Positions 1 through 8,510 of a stretch of 64,000 nt of DNA are shown here, piece by piece. Source of the stretch: Mycolicibacterium lacusdiani (lineage in GTDB: Bacteria; Actinomycetota; Actinomycetes; Mycobacteriales; Mycobacteriaceae). The notes beneath the pieces are model-generated. The model was not told the DNA's origin, searched no databases, and saw nothing but the letters and a program-made list of their open reading frames with translations. The DNA lies in NCBI RefSeq assembly GCF_021916785.1, contig NZ_JAKCFC010000003.1:1-64000 (forward strand). Reading direction: 5' to 3'. Numbering within the stretch: the first letter of the stretch is position 1; every line of letters begins with the position of its first letter. A program made the position numbers and the translations under genes.

Positions 1-132
1 ACCAGCGACGCCGAACGCTGCGCCGAATACCCACGATGGCTGCACACCTACAATTACCACCGCGGCCACACAGCACTCGGGGGTCAACCACCCGCCAGCC
101 GCGTACCTAACCTCTCAGGTCAGTACAGCTAG
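1..132 (+). mobile_element. IS481-type transposase, C-terminal fragment (5' truncated by window edge)
   Basis: The reading frame is open from base 1 and encodes 43 residues ending in a TAG stop. The tail contains YNYHRGHTALGG followed by PPASR and ends SGQYS. This matches the C-terminal end of the DDE integrase core in IS481-family transposases, where a YN..R.H..LGG...P motif closes the catalytic domain. The catalytic residues lie outside the window. Its stop codon shares the CTAG tetranucleotide with the stop of the convergent add gene. No terminal inverted repeat can be recognised between the two genes. Whether the element is intact upstream cannot be judged here. Confidence 0.75.
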
Positions 133-1217
133 CCGACGAGTACCGCGTAGCGCGGCTTGATGACGTCGTCGATGATCGACAGACGTTCGTCGAACGGGAT
201 GAACGCCGACTTCATCGCGTTGATCGTGAACCGCTGCAGATCGGTCCAGCCGTAGCCGAAAGCGTCGACCAGCAGCCGCATTTCGTGGCTCATCGTGGTG
301 TCGCTCATCAACCGGTTGTCGGTGTTGACGGTGACGCGGAACCGCAGCCGCGCCAGGAGGTCGAACGGATGCCCCTCGATGCTCGGCGCGGCGCCGGTCT
401 GCACGTTGCTGCTGGGGCACATCTCCAGCGGAATGCGCTTGTCACGCAACAGCGACGCGAGTCGCCCGAGGCGCACCGCGCCGTCCGGCATGCGCTCGAT
501 GTCGTCGACGATGCGGACACCGTGCCCCAGGCGATCGGCTCCGCAGAACGCGATGGCCTCGTGGATCGACGGCAGACCGAATGCCTCTCCGGCGTGAATC
601 GTGAAGCGCGCGTTGTTGCCTCGCATGTATTCGAACGCGTCGAGGTGGCGGCTGGGCGGGTAGCCGGCCTCGGCGCCCGCGATGTCGAAGCCGACGACGC
701 CCTTGTCACGGAATCTGATCGCCAGCTCCGCGATCTCGCGCGACCGGGCGGCGTGCCGCATCGCGGTCACCAGGCAGCGCACCGTGATGGGCCGACCCTC
801 CGCGGCTGCGGCCTTCTCACCGTCGGCGAACCCGGCGAGCACCGCGTCGACGACCGCGTCGAGCGAGAGCCCGCCCTCGATGTGCAACTCGGGCGCGAAC
901 CGCACCTCGGCGTAGACCACGGCGTCGGCTGCCAGGTCCTCGGCGCACTCCTTGGCGACCCGGTGCAACGCCTCGGGGGTCTGCATGACGCCGACGGTGT
1001 GCGCGAACGGCTCGAGGTAGCGGACCAGCGACCCACTGTGTGCCCGGGTGCGGAACCACGTGGCGAGTTCGTCGACGTCGGTCTCGGGCAGGTCGTCGTA
1101 CCCGCATTCGGCGGCCAACTCCACCACGGTCGCCGGCCGCAATCCACCGTCGAGGTGGTCGTGCAGTAGCGCCTTGGGTGCCTGCTGGATGTTCTCCAGT
1201 GTCAACGGCGTCGTCAT
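129..1217 (-). CDS. add: adenosine deaminase
   Basis: This cytosolic enzyme deaminates adenosine and deoxyadenosine to inosine and deoxyinosine in purine salvage. The 362-residue product has the metal-binding HDHLDGG near the N terminus, HAGEAFG in the middle, and then GHGVRI and NTDN, the ordered metal and substrate motifs of the adenosine deaminase family. The ATG at 1217 is preceded by AGGAGC and gives an N terminus and length like M. tuberculosis Add. The longer open frame upstream overlaps deoA and is rejected. It is the last gene of a cdd-deoA-add operon and follows deoA by 8 bp. The C terminus looks complete even though a transposase end abuts it. Confidence 0.95.
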   Translation of the reverse strand: MTTPLTLENIQQAPKALLHDHLDGGLRPATVVELAAECGYDDLPETDVDELATWFRTRAHSGSLVRYLEPFAHTVGVMQTPEALHRVAKECAEDLAADAVVYAEVRFAPELHIEGGLSLDAVVDAVLAGFADGEKAAAAEGRPITVRCLVTAMRHAARSREIAELAIRFRDKGVVGFDIAGAEAGYPPSRHLDAFEYMRGNNARFTIHAGEAFGLPSIHEAIAFCGADRLGHGVRIVDDIERMPDGAVRLGRLASLLRDKRIPLEMCPSSNVQTGAAPSIEGHPFDLLARLRFRVTVNTDNRLMSDTTMSHEMRLLVDAFGYGWTDLQRFTINAMKSAFIPFDERLSIIDDVIKPRYAVLVG

Positions 1218-1225
1218 CGCAGCTC

Positions 1226-2563
1226 CTAGGTGATCCGATCGATGATGAGTGGGCCGATCTCGGGCCTCGGGTCGTCCGCCGAGAGCACCCGCCATCCGCC
1301 GTCGAGTTCGGCCATCGCTCCGGCGAACCGTTCCTCGGTGTCGGTGTAGAGGGTGAACAGCGCCTCGCCCGCCGCAACGGGCTCACCCGGTCGCCGGTGC
1401 ATGACGACGCCCGCGCCGAACTGCACCTGCTCGCCGGGGGTCGAACGGCCCGCCCCGAGCCGCCACACCGCAAGTCCCACCGCCATCGCGTCGATGTCAC
1501 CCATCGTGCCACCGTGCGGCGCCGTGATGGTCTCGGAACGGGCGCCGACCGGCAACGGCTGCGACAGGTCCCCGCCCTGCGCGCCGACCAGCGCGCGGAA
1601 GCAGTCCATGGCCGTGCCGTCGGCCAGCGTCTGTGCCGGGTCAGTGCCGTCGACCCCTGCGGCGTCGAGCATCTCCCGTGCGAGGGCCAGCGTCAGCTCC
1701 ACGACGTCGTCCGGGCCGCCGCCTGCCAGCACGTCGAGCGACTCGGCGACCTCCACGGCGTTTCCAACGGCGCGGCCGAGCGGCCGGTTCATGTCGGTGA
1801 GCAGTGCGCGCGTCGGGACCCCATGCGCCGTGCCGAGGTCGACCATCGTGCGGGCCAGTTCGCGCGACTCGGCCTCGGTCTTGAGGAACGCGCCGCGTCC
1901 GACCTTCGAGTCGAGCACCAGCGCGCGGGCGCCCTCGGCGATCTTCTTGCTCATCACCGAACTGGCGATCAGCGGCAGCGACTCCGTCGTGGCGGTGACG
2001 TCGCGCAGGGCGTAGATCTTGCGGTCGGCGGGCGCGAGATCACCCGCGGCGAAGACGGCAGCGCCGATGCCCTGAAGTTGTTCGCGAATCTGGCTTTTGG
2101 AGATCTCGGCGGTGAAGCCGGCTATCGACTCGAGCTTGTCGAGCGTCCCTCCGGTGTGCCCGAGTCCGCGCCCGGCGGCCTGCGGCACCGCGGCGCCGCA
2201 CGCCATCACGACGGGCACCAGCGGGATCGTGATCTTGTCTCCGACCCCGCCCGTGGAGTGCTTGTCAACCAACGCCAACGGCCGCCCGTCGCGCCGTAGA
2301 TCGGTGAAGTCGAACCGCTCGCCGGAGCCGATCATGGCGGCCGTCCAGCGCGCGATCTCCTCCGGGGCCATTCCGCGCAGGAAGATGGCCATCAACAACG
2401 CCGACATCTGCTCGTCGTGCACGCGACCGTGGGTGTACCCGTCGATCACCCAGTCGATGGCCGCATCCGACAGCACGCCACCGTCACGCTTGATCCGGAT
2501 GACGGTGGGTGCGTCGAGGTGGGCTCGTGTGACCCGAGTCCCGTCGGAAGTGAACTGGGTCAC
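1226..2563 (-). CDS. deoA: thymidine phosphorylase
   Basis: The enzyme phosphorolyses thymidine or deoxyuridine to the base and deoxyribose-1-phosphate in pyrimidine salvage. The 445-residue protein carries the pyrimidine nucleoside phosphorylase signature [10 protein letters not shown] about 90 residues in, followed by [15 protein letters not shown]. The proposed GTG start at 2563 overlaps the cdd stop as GTGA, and GGGAGG lies upstream, so translation is probably coupled. A longer frame reaching 2848 would run through cdd and is not used. It sits between cdd and add in the same operon, as in M. tuberculosis (Rv3315c-Rv3313c order). Confidence 0.95.
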   Translation of the reverse strand: MTQFTSDGTRVTRAHLDAPTVIRIKRDGGVLSDAAIDWVIDGYTHGRVHDEQMSALLMAIFLRGMAPEEIARWTAAMIGSGERFDFTDLRRDGRPLALVDKHSTGGVGDKITIPLVPVVMACGAAVPQAAGRGLGHTGGTLDKLESIAGFTAEISKSQIREQLQGIGAAVFAAGDLAPADRKIYALRDVTATTESLPLIASSVMSKKIAEGARALVLDSKVGRGAFLKTEAESRELARTMVDLGTAHGVPTRALLTDMNRPLGRAVGNAVEVAESLDVLAGGGPDDVVELTLALAREMLDAAGVDGTDPAQTLADGTAMDCFRALVGAQGGDLSQPLPVGARSETITAPHGGTMGDIDAMAVGLAVWRLGAGRSTPGEQVQFGAGVVMHRRPGEPVAAGEALFTLYTDTEERFAGAMAELDGGWRVLSADDPRPEIGPLIIDRIT

Positions 2564-2979
2564 TGCGATTGCCCTCCCGCGTGCACGCGTTCGATGTCGT
2601 CTGGGCCGAACGCGTCGGGCAGCAGTTCGCGCAGCAGTCGCGGGCCGTCGGGGTGGGCGATCAGCATGTCGGGGCCGCCGTGCTCCAGCAGCAATTGGCG
2701 GCAGCGTCCGCACGGCATGAGGAGGTGCCCGGAGGCGTCCACGCACACCAGTGCGATCAGGCGTCCGCCGCCGCCGGAATGTAGGGCCGAGACCACAGCG
2801 CACTCGGCACAGAGACCCAGGCCATATGAGACATTCTCCACATTGCAACCGGCCACGATCCGCGCATCGCTGGTCAGAGCGGCCGCACCCACCGGAAACC
2901 GGGAGTATGGCGCATAGGCATGCCTGGAGACGTCCATTGCCTTGTCGCGCAACAGATTCCAGTCGATATCAGTCGTCAC
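2560..2979 (-). CDS. cdd: cytidine deaminase
   Basis: This zinc enzyme deaminates cytidine and deoxycytidine to uridine and deoxyuridine. The 139-residue product is the usual length for a tetrameric Cdd. It has NVENVSYGL, the zinc-ligand and catalytic segment CAECAV (Cys in place of the His found in E. coli) and PCGRCRQ with two more zinc cysteines. I choose the GTG at 2979 because GGAG lies 7 bp upstream and the N terminus then matches mycobacterial Cdd. It is the first gene of the cdd-deoA-add operon and is divergent from sdhC. Confidence 0.93.
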   Translation of the reverse strand: MTTDIDWNLLRDKAMDVSRHAYAPYSRFPVGAAALTSDARIVAGCNVENVSYGLGLCAECAVVSALHSGGGGRLIALVCVDASGHLLMPCGRCRQLLLEHGGPDMLIAHPDGPRLLRELLPDAFGPDDIERVHAGGQSQ

Positions 2980-3220
2980 GTCAGCTCCGCAGTTCGCGCT
3001 CTGAATGCATTCCGAAAACATGTGTCGGTGGCTCGAATCACTAGCTAGGACACCCTAACTTCGCCGTTGAGAGGGCTCCCCCTGCCCACACGCTAGTTCT
3101 TCGGAGAGGACTATTGGGATTAGAGTCCCACCCGAGGTTTGGGCAGGTTCGCCGCCGATTGAGCAACAATCGAGCGGATCTTTCGCCCGGACGTCCACCG
3201 ATGGCGTTGGAGGTCGGAAA

Positions 3221-3649
3221 TTGAGTACAGCAACAGCCGCGGATTCGGCCATACCGGCCCCGCGATCGTCCCCACCGCGCCGCCGCACTCTCTACCGCGG
3301 CGACCCGGGCATGTGGTCGTGGGTTCTGCACCGCATCTCCGGTGCGACGATCTTCTTCTTCCTCTTCGTGCACGTGCTCGACATGGCACTGCTGCGCGTC
3401 AGCCCCGAGGCGCTAAACCAGGTCATGGAGACCTACAAGACCCCGGTCATCGGCCTCATGGAGATGGGCCTGGTGGCAGCGGTGCTCTACCACGCCCTCA
3501 ACGGCATCCGGATCATCCTCATCGACTTCTGGAAGGACGGTCCCCGGTACCAGCGCCAGATGCTGTGGGTCGTCGCCGGAGTCTTCATCGCCGCCCTCGT
3601 CGGCTCGCTCGGAGTGATTGGCATGCACATGGTGGAGCGTTTCCTATGA
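3221..3649 (+). CDS. sdhC: succinate dehydrogenase cytochrome b subunit
   Basis: This is a membrane anchor subunit of succinate dehydrogenase (complex II), which with SdhD binds quinone and usually heme. The 142-residue protein has a basic N-terminal region, a conserved WVLHRISGA segment entering the first membrane helix, and three hydrophobic segments in total (about residues 35-55, 75-95 and 112-135). The start is TTG at 3221, supported by GGAGG 8 bp upstream. It begins the sdhCDAB operon and its stop overlaps the sdhD ATG (ATGA). The order matches M. tuberculosis Rv3316-Rv3319, the Sdh2-type enzyme. Confidence 0.93.
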   Translation: MSTATAADSAIPAPRSSPPRRRTLYRGDPGMWSWVLHRISGATIFFFLFVHVLDMALLRVSPEALNQVMETYKTPVIGLMEMGLVAAVLYHALNGIRIILIDFWKDGPRYQRQMLWVVAGVFIAALVGSLGVIGMHMVERFL

Positions 3650-4128
3650 GCCCCGCAGTGGAGAACCCCTACGACCACATCACTGAGCGTGGCGGCCCCG
3701 CACCCGTGATGCAGCGGGCGTTCGACCGGCCTGCCGGACTGGACAACCCGCGCGCCCCGCGCCGTCGCAGCGCGATGCCGAACTTCGAGAAGTACGCGTG
3801 GCTGTTCATGCGCTTCTCCGGGCTGGTGCTGGTGTTCCTGGCGCTCGGTCACCTCTACATCATGTTGATGGTCGAGAACGGCGTGTACCGCCTCGACTTC
3901 AACTTCATCGCACAGCGCTGGGCGTCACCGTTCTGGCAGACCTGGGACTTGGCGCTGCTCTGGCTGGCCCAGCTGCACGGCGGCAACGGCATGCGGACGA
4001 TCATCGCCGACTACACCCGCAAGGACTCGACGAAATTCTGGCTGAACACCGTGCTGCTGGTGTCGATCGTCTTCACCCTGGTGCTGGGTACTTACGTGCT
4101 GCTGACATTCGACCCGAACATCTCGTGA
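3646..4128 (+). CDS. sdhD: succinate dehydrogenase hydrophobic membrane anchor protein
   Basis: This is the second membrane anchor of complex II. It has 160 residues. An N-terminal cytosolic segment of about 45 residues is followed by three predicted membrane helices. The first contains LGHLYIMLM, whose His is a candidate heme ligand. A later LAQLHGGNGMR segment leads into the last helix region. The ATG start overlaps the sdhC stop by 4 bp, indicating coupled translation. It lies 55 bp upstream of sdhA, a gap that contains a 12-codon coupled reading frame. Confidence 0.92.
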   Translation: MSPAVENPYDHITERGGPAPVMQRAFDRPAGLDNPRAPRRRSAMPNFEKYAWLFMRFSGLVLVFLALGHLYIMLMVENGVYRLDFNFIAQRWASPFWQTWDLALLWLAQLHGGNGMRTIIADYTRKDSTKFWLNTVLLVSIVFTLVLGTYVLLTFDPNIS

Positions 4129-4148
4129 CGGGGCGCGCGGAACGTGCA

Positions 4149-4187
4149 ATGTCGATACTTGGAAGAAGTCAGGTGATCTCGAAGTGA
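4149..4187 (+). CDS. possible 12-residue leader ORF before sdhA
   Basis: An ATG-initiated frame of 12 codons (MSILGRSQVISK) fills most of the sdhD-sdhA gap. Its TGA stop overlaps the sdhA GTG start as GTGA. It could serve to load ribosomes onto sdhA, which begins with a weak GTG and has only a distant AGGTGA. The frame is too short to judge by codon use and may be chance. Confidence 0.25.
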   Translation: MSILGRSQVISK

Positions 4188-5977
4188 TTACTGAACACCG
4201 CTACGACGTCGTGATCGTGGGTGCCGGCGGCGCAGGCATGCGTGCCGCCGTCGAGGCAGGCCCCCGCGCCCGTACGGCAGTGCTCACCAAGCTGTACCCG
4301 ACGCGCAGCCACACCGGCGCCGCGCAGGGCGGCATGTGCGCCGCGCTCGCCAACGTCGAGGACGACAACTGGGAGTGGCACACCTTCGACACCGTCAAGG
4401 GCGGCGACTACCTCGCCGACCAAGACGCCGTCGAGATCATGTGCCGTGAGGCCATCGACGCCGTCTACGACCTCGAGAAGATGGGGATGCCGTTCAACCG
4501 CACCCCCGAGGGCCGCATCGACCAGCGTCGCTTCGGCGGTCACACTCGCGATCACGGCAAGGCACCCGTCCGTCGCGCGTGTTACGCCGCCGACCGCACC
4601 GGCCACATGATCCTGCAGACCCTCTACCAAAACTGCGTCAAGCACGACGTGGAGTTCTTCAACGAGTTCTACGCACTCGACCTGGTGCTGTCGGACACGC
4701 CCGGCGGCCCGGTCGCCACCGGCATCGTCGCCTACGAGCTGGCCACCGGTGACGTCCACGTCTTCCACGCCAAGGCGATCGTGTTCGCCACCGGCGGGTC
4801 GGGCCGGATGTACAAGACCACGTCCAACGCCCACACGCTGACCGGCGACGGCCTCGGCATCGTGTTCCGCAAGGGACTTCCGCTGGAGGACATGGAGTTC
4901 CACCAGTTCCACCCGACGGGTCTGGCCGGCCTCGGCATCCTGATCTCCGAAGCCGTGCGCGGCGAGGGCGGTCGCCTGCTCAACGCCGACGGTGAACGGT
5001 TCATGGAGCGATACGCGCCGACGATCGTCGACCTCGCGCCGCGTGACATCGTCGCCAGGTCCATGGTTCTCGAGGTGCTCGAGGGACGTGGCGCCGGACC
5101 AAACAAGGACTACGTCTACATCGACGTGCGGCACCTCGGCGCCGACGTCCTCGAGGCGAAGCTCCCAGACATCACCGAGTTCGCCCGCACCTACCTCGGC
5201 GTCGACCCGGTGACCGAACTGGTGCCGGTATACCCGACATGCCACTACGTGATGGGCGGCATCCCGACCACCGTGCACGGACAGGTGTTGCGCGACAACA
5301 ACTCCGTCGTGCCCGGCCTGTACGCCGCCGGCGAGTGCGCATGCGTGTCGGTGCACGGCTCGAACCGCCTCGGCACGAACTCGCTGCTCGACATCAACGT
5401 GTTCGGCCGCCGCGCCGGGCTCGCCGCCGCGGACTACGCGATGAACCACGACTTCGTCGACATGCCCGAGCAGCCCGCGGGGATGGTGACGAGCTGGGTG
5501 GGCGACATCCTGTCCGAGCACGGCAACGAGCGCGTCGCCGACATCCGTGGCGCCCTGCAGCAGTCGATGGACAACAACGCCGCGGTGTTCCGCACCGAGG
5601 AGACGCTCAAGCAGGCGATGACCGACATCCACTCCCTCAAGGAGCGGTACGCGCGAATTACCGTGCAGGACAAGGGCAAGCGCTACAACAGCGACCTGCT
5701 CGAGGCCATCGAGCTGGGCTTCCTGCTGGAACTGGCCGAGGTCACCGTCGCAGGCGCACTGAACCGCAAGGAGTCCCGCGGCGGCCACGCCCGCGAGGAC
5801 TACCCGAACCGCGACGACACCAACTACATGCGCCACACCATGGCGTACAAGGTGATCGACGACAAGAGCGACGCGACCGGGGGCTCGGCCAAGGCCACCG
5901 ACCTGCTGTCCGACATCCGCCTGGACTACAAGCCCGTGGTCCAGACGCGCTACGAGCCGATGGAACGGAAGTACTGA
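4184..5977 (+). CDS. sdhA: succinate dehydrogenase flavoprotein subunit
   Basis: This catalytic subunit oxidises succinate to fumarate on the inner face of the membrane using covalent FAD. The 597-residue protein starts with the dinucleotide fold GAGGAGMRAA. His43 in RSHTGAAQGG is the expected flavin attachment site. The active-site segments FHQFHPTGL and RFGGHTRDHGK are present. The C terminus has the conserved NYMRHTMAY. Relative to M. tuberculosis Rv3318, about ten extra residues (rich in Asp, Ser, Gly and Ala) lie after the NYMRHTMAY segment. GTG at 4184 is the start that keeps the family N terminus. Confidence 0.96.
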   Translation: MITEHRYDVVIVGAGGAGMRAAVEAGPRARTAVLTKLYPTRSHTGAAQGGMCAALANVEDDNWEWHTFDTVKGGDYLADQDAVEIMCREAIDAVYDLEKMGMPFNRTPEGRIDQRRFGGHTRDHGKAPVRRACYAADRTGHMILQTLYQNCVKHDVEFFNEFYALDLVLSDTPGGPVATGIVAYELATGDVHVFHAKAIVFATGGSGRMYKTTSNAHTLTGDGLGIVFRKGLPLEDMEFHQFHPTGLAGLGILISEAVRGEGGRLLNADGERFMERYAPTIVDLAPRDIVARSMVLEVLEGRGAGPNKDYVYIDVRHLGADVLEAKLPDITEFARTYLGVDPVTELVPVYPTCHYVMGGIPTTVHGQVLRDNNSVVPGLYAAGECACVSVHGSNRLGTNSLLDINVFGRRAGLAAADYAMNHDFVDMPEQPAGMVTSWVGDILSEHGNERVADIRGALQQSMDNNAAVFRTEETLKQAMTDIHSLKERYARITVQDKGKRYNSDLLEAIELGFLLELAEVTVAGALNRKESRGGHAREDYPNRDDTNYMRHTMAYKVIDDKSDATGGSAKATDLLSDIRLDYKPVVQTRYEPMERKY

Positions 5978-5979
5978 CG

Positions 5980-6756
5980 ATGAGCGCACCCGCCATCGAC
6001 AAGGTCGATACCCAGGAGCCGCCCGTGCCCGAGGGCGCGGTGATGGTGACGTTGAAGATCGCGCGATTCAACCCCGACGATCCCGACGGCGCAGGCTTCC
6101 AGAGCTTCCGCGTGCCATGCCTGCCCACCGACCGGCTGCTGAATCTGCTGCACTACGCGAAGTGGTACCTCGACGGCACGCTGAGCTTCCGCCGGTCCTG
6201 CGCGCACGGTGTGTGCGGCTCCGACGCGATGCGCATCAACGGCGTAAACCGTCTCGCCTGCAAGGTGCTGATGCGGGACCTGCTGCCGAAGAAGCCTGGC
6301 AAGCAGCTCACGATCACCATCGAGCCGATTCGCGGACTACCGGTCGAGAAGGACCTGATCGTCGACATGGAGCCCTTCTTCGACGCGTACCGCGCAGTGA
6401 AGCCGTTCCTGATCACCAGCGGCAACGAGCCGACGCGCGAACGCATCCAGAGCCAGACCGACCGGGCGCGCTACGACGACACCACCAAGTGCATCCTCTG
6501 CGCCTGCTGCACCACCAGTTGCCCGGTGTACTGGACCGAGGGCTCCTACTTCGGCCCGGCCGCGATCGTCAACGCCCATCGCTTCATCTTCGACAGCCGT
6601 GACGAGGCCGCCGCCGAGCGTCTCGACATCCTGAACGAGAAGGACGGCGTGTGGCGCTGCCGCACCACGTTCAACTGCACGGAGTCCTGCCCCCGCGGCA
6701 TCGAGGTCACCAAGGCGATCCAGGAAGTCAAGCGCGCACTGATGTTCGCGCGCTAG
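5980..6756 (+). CDS. sdhB: succinate dehydrogenase iron-sulfur subunit
   Basis: This subunit passes electrons from FAD to quinone through three Fe-S centres. The 258-residue product has the plant-type [2Fe-2S] cysteines in RRSCAHGVCGSDAM, then the ferredoxin-type clusters with CILCACCTTSCPVYW and CRTTFNCTESCPRGI. ATG at 5980 follows the sdhA stop by 2 bp. It is the last gene of sdhCDAB. A large inverted repeat follows the stop and may end transcription. Confidence 0.96.
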   Translation: MSAPAIDKVDTQEPPVPEGAVMVTLKIARFNPDDPDGAGFQSFRVPCLPTDRLLNLLHYAKWYLDGTLSFRRSCAHGVCGSDAMRINGVNRLACKVLMRDLLPKKPGKQLTITIEPIRGLPVEKDLIVDMEPFFDAYRAVKPFLITSGNEPTRERIQSQTDRARYDDTTKCILCACCTTSCPVYWTEGSYFGPAAIVNAHRFIFDSRDEAAAERLDILNEKDGVWRCRTTFNCTESCPRGIEVTKAIQEVKRALMFAR

Positions 6757-6797
6757 ACCCCCGCCTGCCTGTCTCTCCGGGGTGGTTACCCCCTTCC

Positions 6798-6932
6798 GCG
6801 AGCGTGCGTGTCTGCGGAAGACACGCCGAGTTTCGACCCGAGTTCACGCACGCTCACGGCGGTCGCATGCAATCGAGCGTGCGCGAACTCCGGTTTTAGA
6901 GCGGCGTGTCGCCCGCAGACACGCACGCTCGC
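6798..6932. repeat. large nested inverted repeat downstream of sdhB (dispersed element, copy A)
   Basis: The outer arms GCGAGCGTGCGTGTCTGCGG (6798-6817) and CCGCAGACACGCACGCTCGC (6913-6932) are perfect 20-bp inverted repeats. Inside them, ACACGCCG pairs with CGGCGTGT. A 16-bp GAGTTC-type segment near 6839-6856 pairs at 15 of 16 positions with GAGCGTGCGCGAACTC (6875-6890). The right half recurs at 56951-57010, so this is a dispersed intergenic element and not only a terminator. The space between sdhB and the next gene (258 bp) otherwise shows nothing. Confidence 0.8.
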
Positions 6933-7014
6933 CGGGGAAGGGGACCCCGGGAGAAGGTGCCTTCCGAAGAAAGGCCCCCTGTCACACATCCCGGGGCTGC
7001 GTCGTCTGACGCGT

Positions 7015-7587
7015 ATGACCACGCGACTCGAACCCCTGTCCCCCACCAAGGCATCGCTGATGACCCGGCTGATGTGGCGCTACACGCGGCGTCGCTTCGG
7101 CGAGGTCCCCAAACCCTTCGCGGTGTACGCCCACCATCCCGGGCTGATGCTCGCCGGCGCCGTGCACGAGGGCATGCTGGACCGGGCGTCGGGAGCCCTG
7201 CCCGCCAGCGTCCGCCAGCTCGCCGTCTACTGGACCGCGCGCACCGTCGGCTGCTCTTGGTGCGTCGACTTCGGTTCGATGCTGATGCGGATGGACGGCC
7301 TCGACCTCGACCGGCTCCAGCAGATCGACGCATACGCCACCTCGCCGCACTTCTCCGACGACGAACGCGCCGCGATCGCCTACGCCGACGCGATCACCAC
7401 CGACCCCCACGCCGTCACCGACGAACAGGTCGCCGATCTGCGAAACCGGTTCGGCGACAAGGGCGTCATGGAGCTGACCTACCAGATCGGCGTCGAGAAC
7501 ATGCGGGCCAGGATGAACACCGCGCTGGGCATCACCGAGCAGGGCTTCAGCTCCGGCGACGCGTGCCGGGTGCCCTGGGCGACCTAG
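7015..7587 (+). CDS. carboxymuconolactone decarboxylase/AhpD-like family protein
   Basis: The 190-residue protein has the CMD/AhpD fold signature: a helix ending in the redox-type CSWC motif (in the segment TVGCSWCVDFGS), followed by a conserved Asp and Glu-rich helix. Such proteins act as peroxidase partners or alkylhydroperoxidase-like enzymes; the substrate here is unknown. ATG at 7015 gives the usual N terminus; the longer open frame upstream runs through the inverted repeat and is rejected. It is convergent with sigJ and the two stop codons share CTAG. This pairing of a CMD protein and an ECF sigma factor is common in actinobacteria. Confidence 0.85.
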   Translation: MTTRLEPLSPTKASLMTRLMWRYTRRRFGEVPKPFAVYAHHPGLMLAGAVHEGMLDRASGALPASVRQLAVYWTARTVGCSWCVDFGSMLMRMDGLDLDRLQQIDAYATSPHFSDDERAAIAYADAITTDPHAVTDEQVADLRNRFGDKGVMELTYQIGVENMRARMNTALGITEQGFSSGDACRVPWAT

Positions 7588-8501
7588 TTCGGGGACTCGG
7601 CTCCGGCCAGTGGCGACGCGGTGAACTTGTCCGGGTTGGCGACGTCCCAGATGGCGTACACCAGGCCGTCGCGCACCGTGAGCGCCTGGATGCGCGGCGC
7701 CAGCTCCGGCCAGTCGCCGCCGGTCTGGGTGCGCTCGCTATAGAAACCCAACTCGCCGTTGACGAGCGCAAAGCTCCCGCCGGAGAACATGTTCGGCCCA
7801 TACCTGGCGGCCAGACCGAAGAAGAACCGCGCCACCTTCTCCGGGCCGTGGATGACGCGAGGGGCCGTCGGCGCCCTGCGATTCGAGTCGCCCGTGAACG
7901 TGACCTCGGGGTGCAGCAGGGCGACGACGGCGGATAGGTCACCGCTGGCCATCGCGGCCATCAGCTTGCCGACCACCTCGTCGTGGTTCGGGTCGCGTGG
8001 GGGCGGGGCCGCGCCTGCCACGGTGCGGCGGGCCCGCGACGCCAACTGACGCGCCGATGCCTCGCTGACGCCCAGTACGTCGGCGATCTCCGCGAACGGC
8101 ACCGTGAAGCCGTCGTGCAGCACGAACGCCACCCGCTGGTCGGGTGTCAGCCGCTCGAGGACGACCATCGCGGCGAACCGGGCGTCCTCGCCCGCCACGA
8201 CCGCGGCCAGCGGATCGGCGCCCTGCAACGACGTGACGACCGGCTCGGGCAGCCACTCCCCCACGTACGTCTCCCGGCGGTGCGCCGCGGACCGCAACCG
8301 GTCGAGGCCGATACGGCTCACCACGGTGGTCAGCCACGCCCTGGGATCGGCAATGCCGTCACGCTTGGCACCCAGGCCGTTCCACCGCAGCCAGGCGTCC
8401 TGCACCGCATCCTCGGCGTCGGCGAACGTGCCGGTCAATCGGTAGGCGACGGCGAGCAGATGCGGTCGCAGCCGCTCGAACTCGTCGACCCGTGTGGTCA
8501 C
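7584..8501 (-). CDS. sigJ: ECF RNA polymerase sigma factor SigJ
   Basis: This is an ECF41-type sigma factor of 305 residues. Region 2 (about residues 8-75, with the DAEDAVQDAWLRW segment) and region 4 (about 110-165, helix-turn-helix with VLGVSEASARQLASRAR) are followed by a SnoaL-like C-terminal domain (about 175-300, with NPDKF near the end). Sequence and layout match M. tuberculosis SigJ (Rv3328c). In ECF41 sigma factors the SnoaL domain modulates activity in place of a separate anti-sigma factor, and none is seen here. GTG at 8501 is the likely start. Confidence 0.92.
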   Translation of the reverse strand: MTTRVDEFERLRPHLLAVAYRLTGTFADAEDAVQDAWLRWNGLGAKRDGIADPRAWLTTVVSRIGLDRLRSAAHRRETYVGEWLPEPVVTSLQGADPLAAVVAGEDARFAAMVVLERLTPDQRVAFVLHDGFTVPFAEIADVLGVSEASARQLASRARRTVAGAAPPPRDPNHDEVVGKLMAAMASGDLSAVVALLHPEVTFTGDSNRRAPTAPRVIHGPEKVARFFFGLAARYGPNMFSGGSFALVNGELGFYSERTQTGGDWPELAPRIQALTVRDGLVYAIWDVANPDKFTASPLAGAESPN

Positions 8502-8510
8502 CCCACGAGC

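Noticed and set aside
3041..3058. CTAGCTAGGACACCCTAACT before sdhC resembling an IdeR iron box
   Set aside because: The halves TTAGG and CCTAG face each other, but the centre and flanks do not match the 19-bp consensus well and no promoter could be fixed nearby.
4169..5989. 606-codon open frame antisense to sdhA
   Set aside because: The opposite strand encodes a full, conserved SdhA. The antisense product is Val/His/Gly-rich with no motif.
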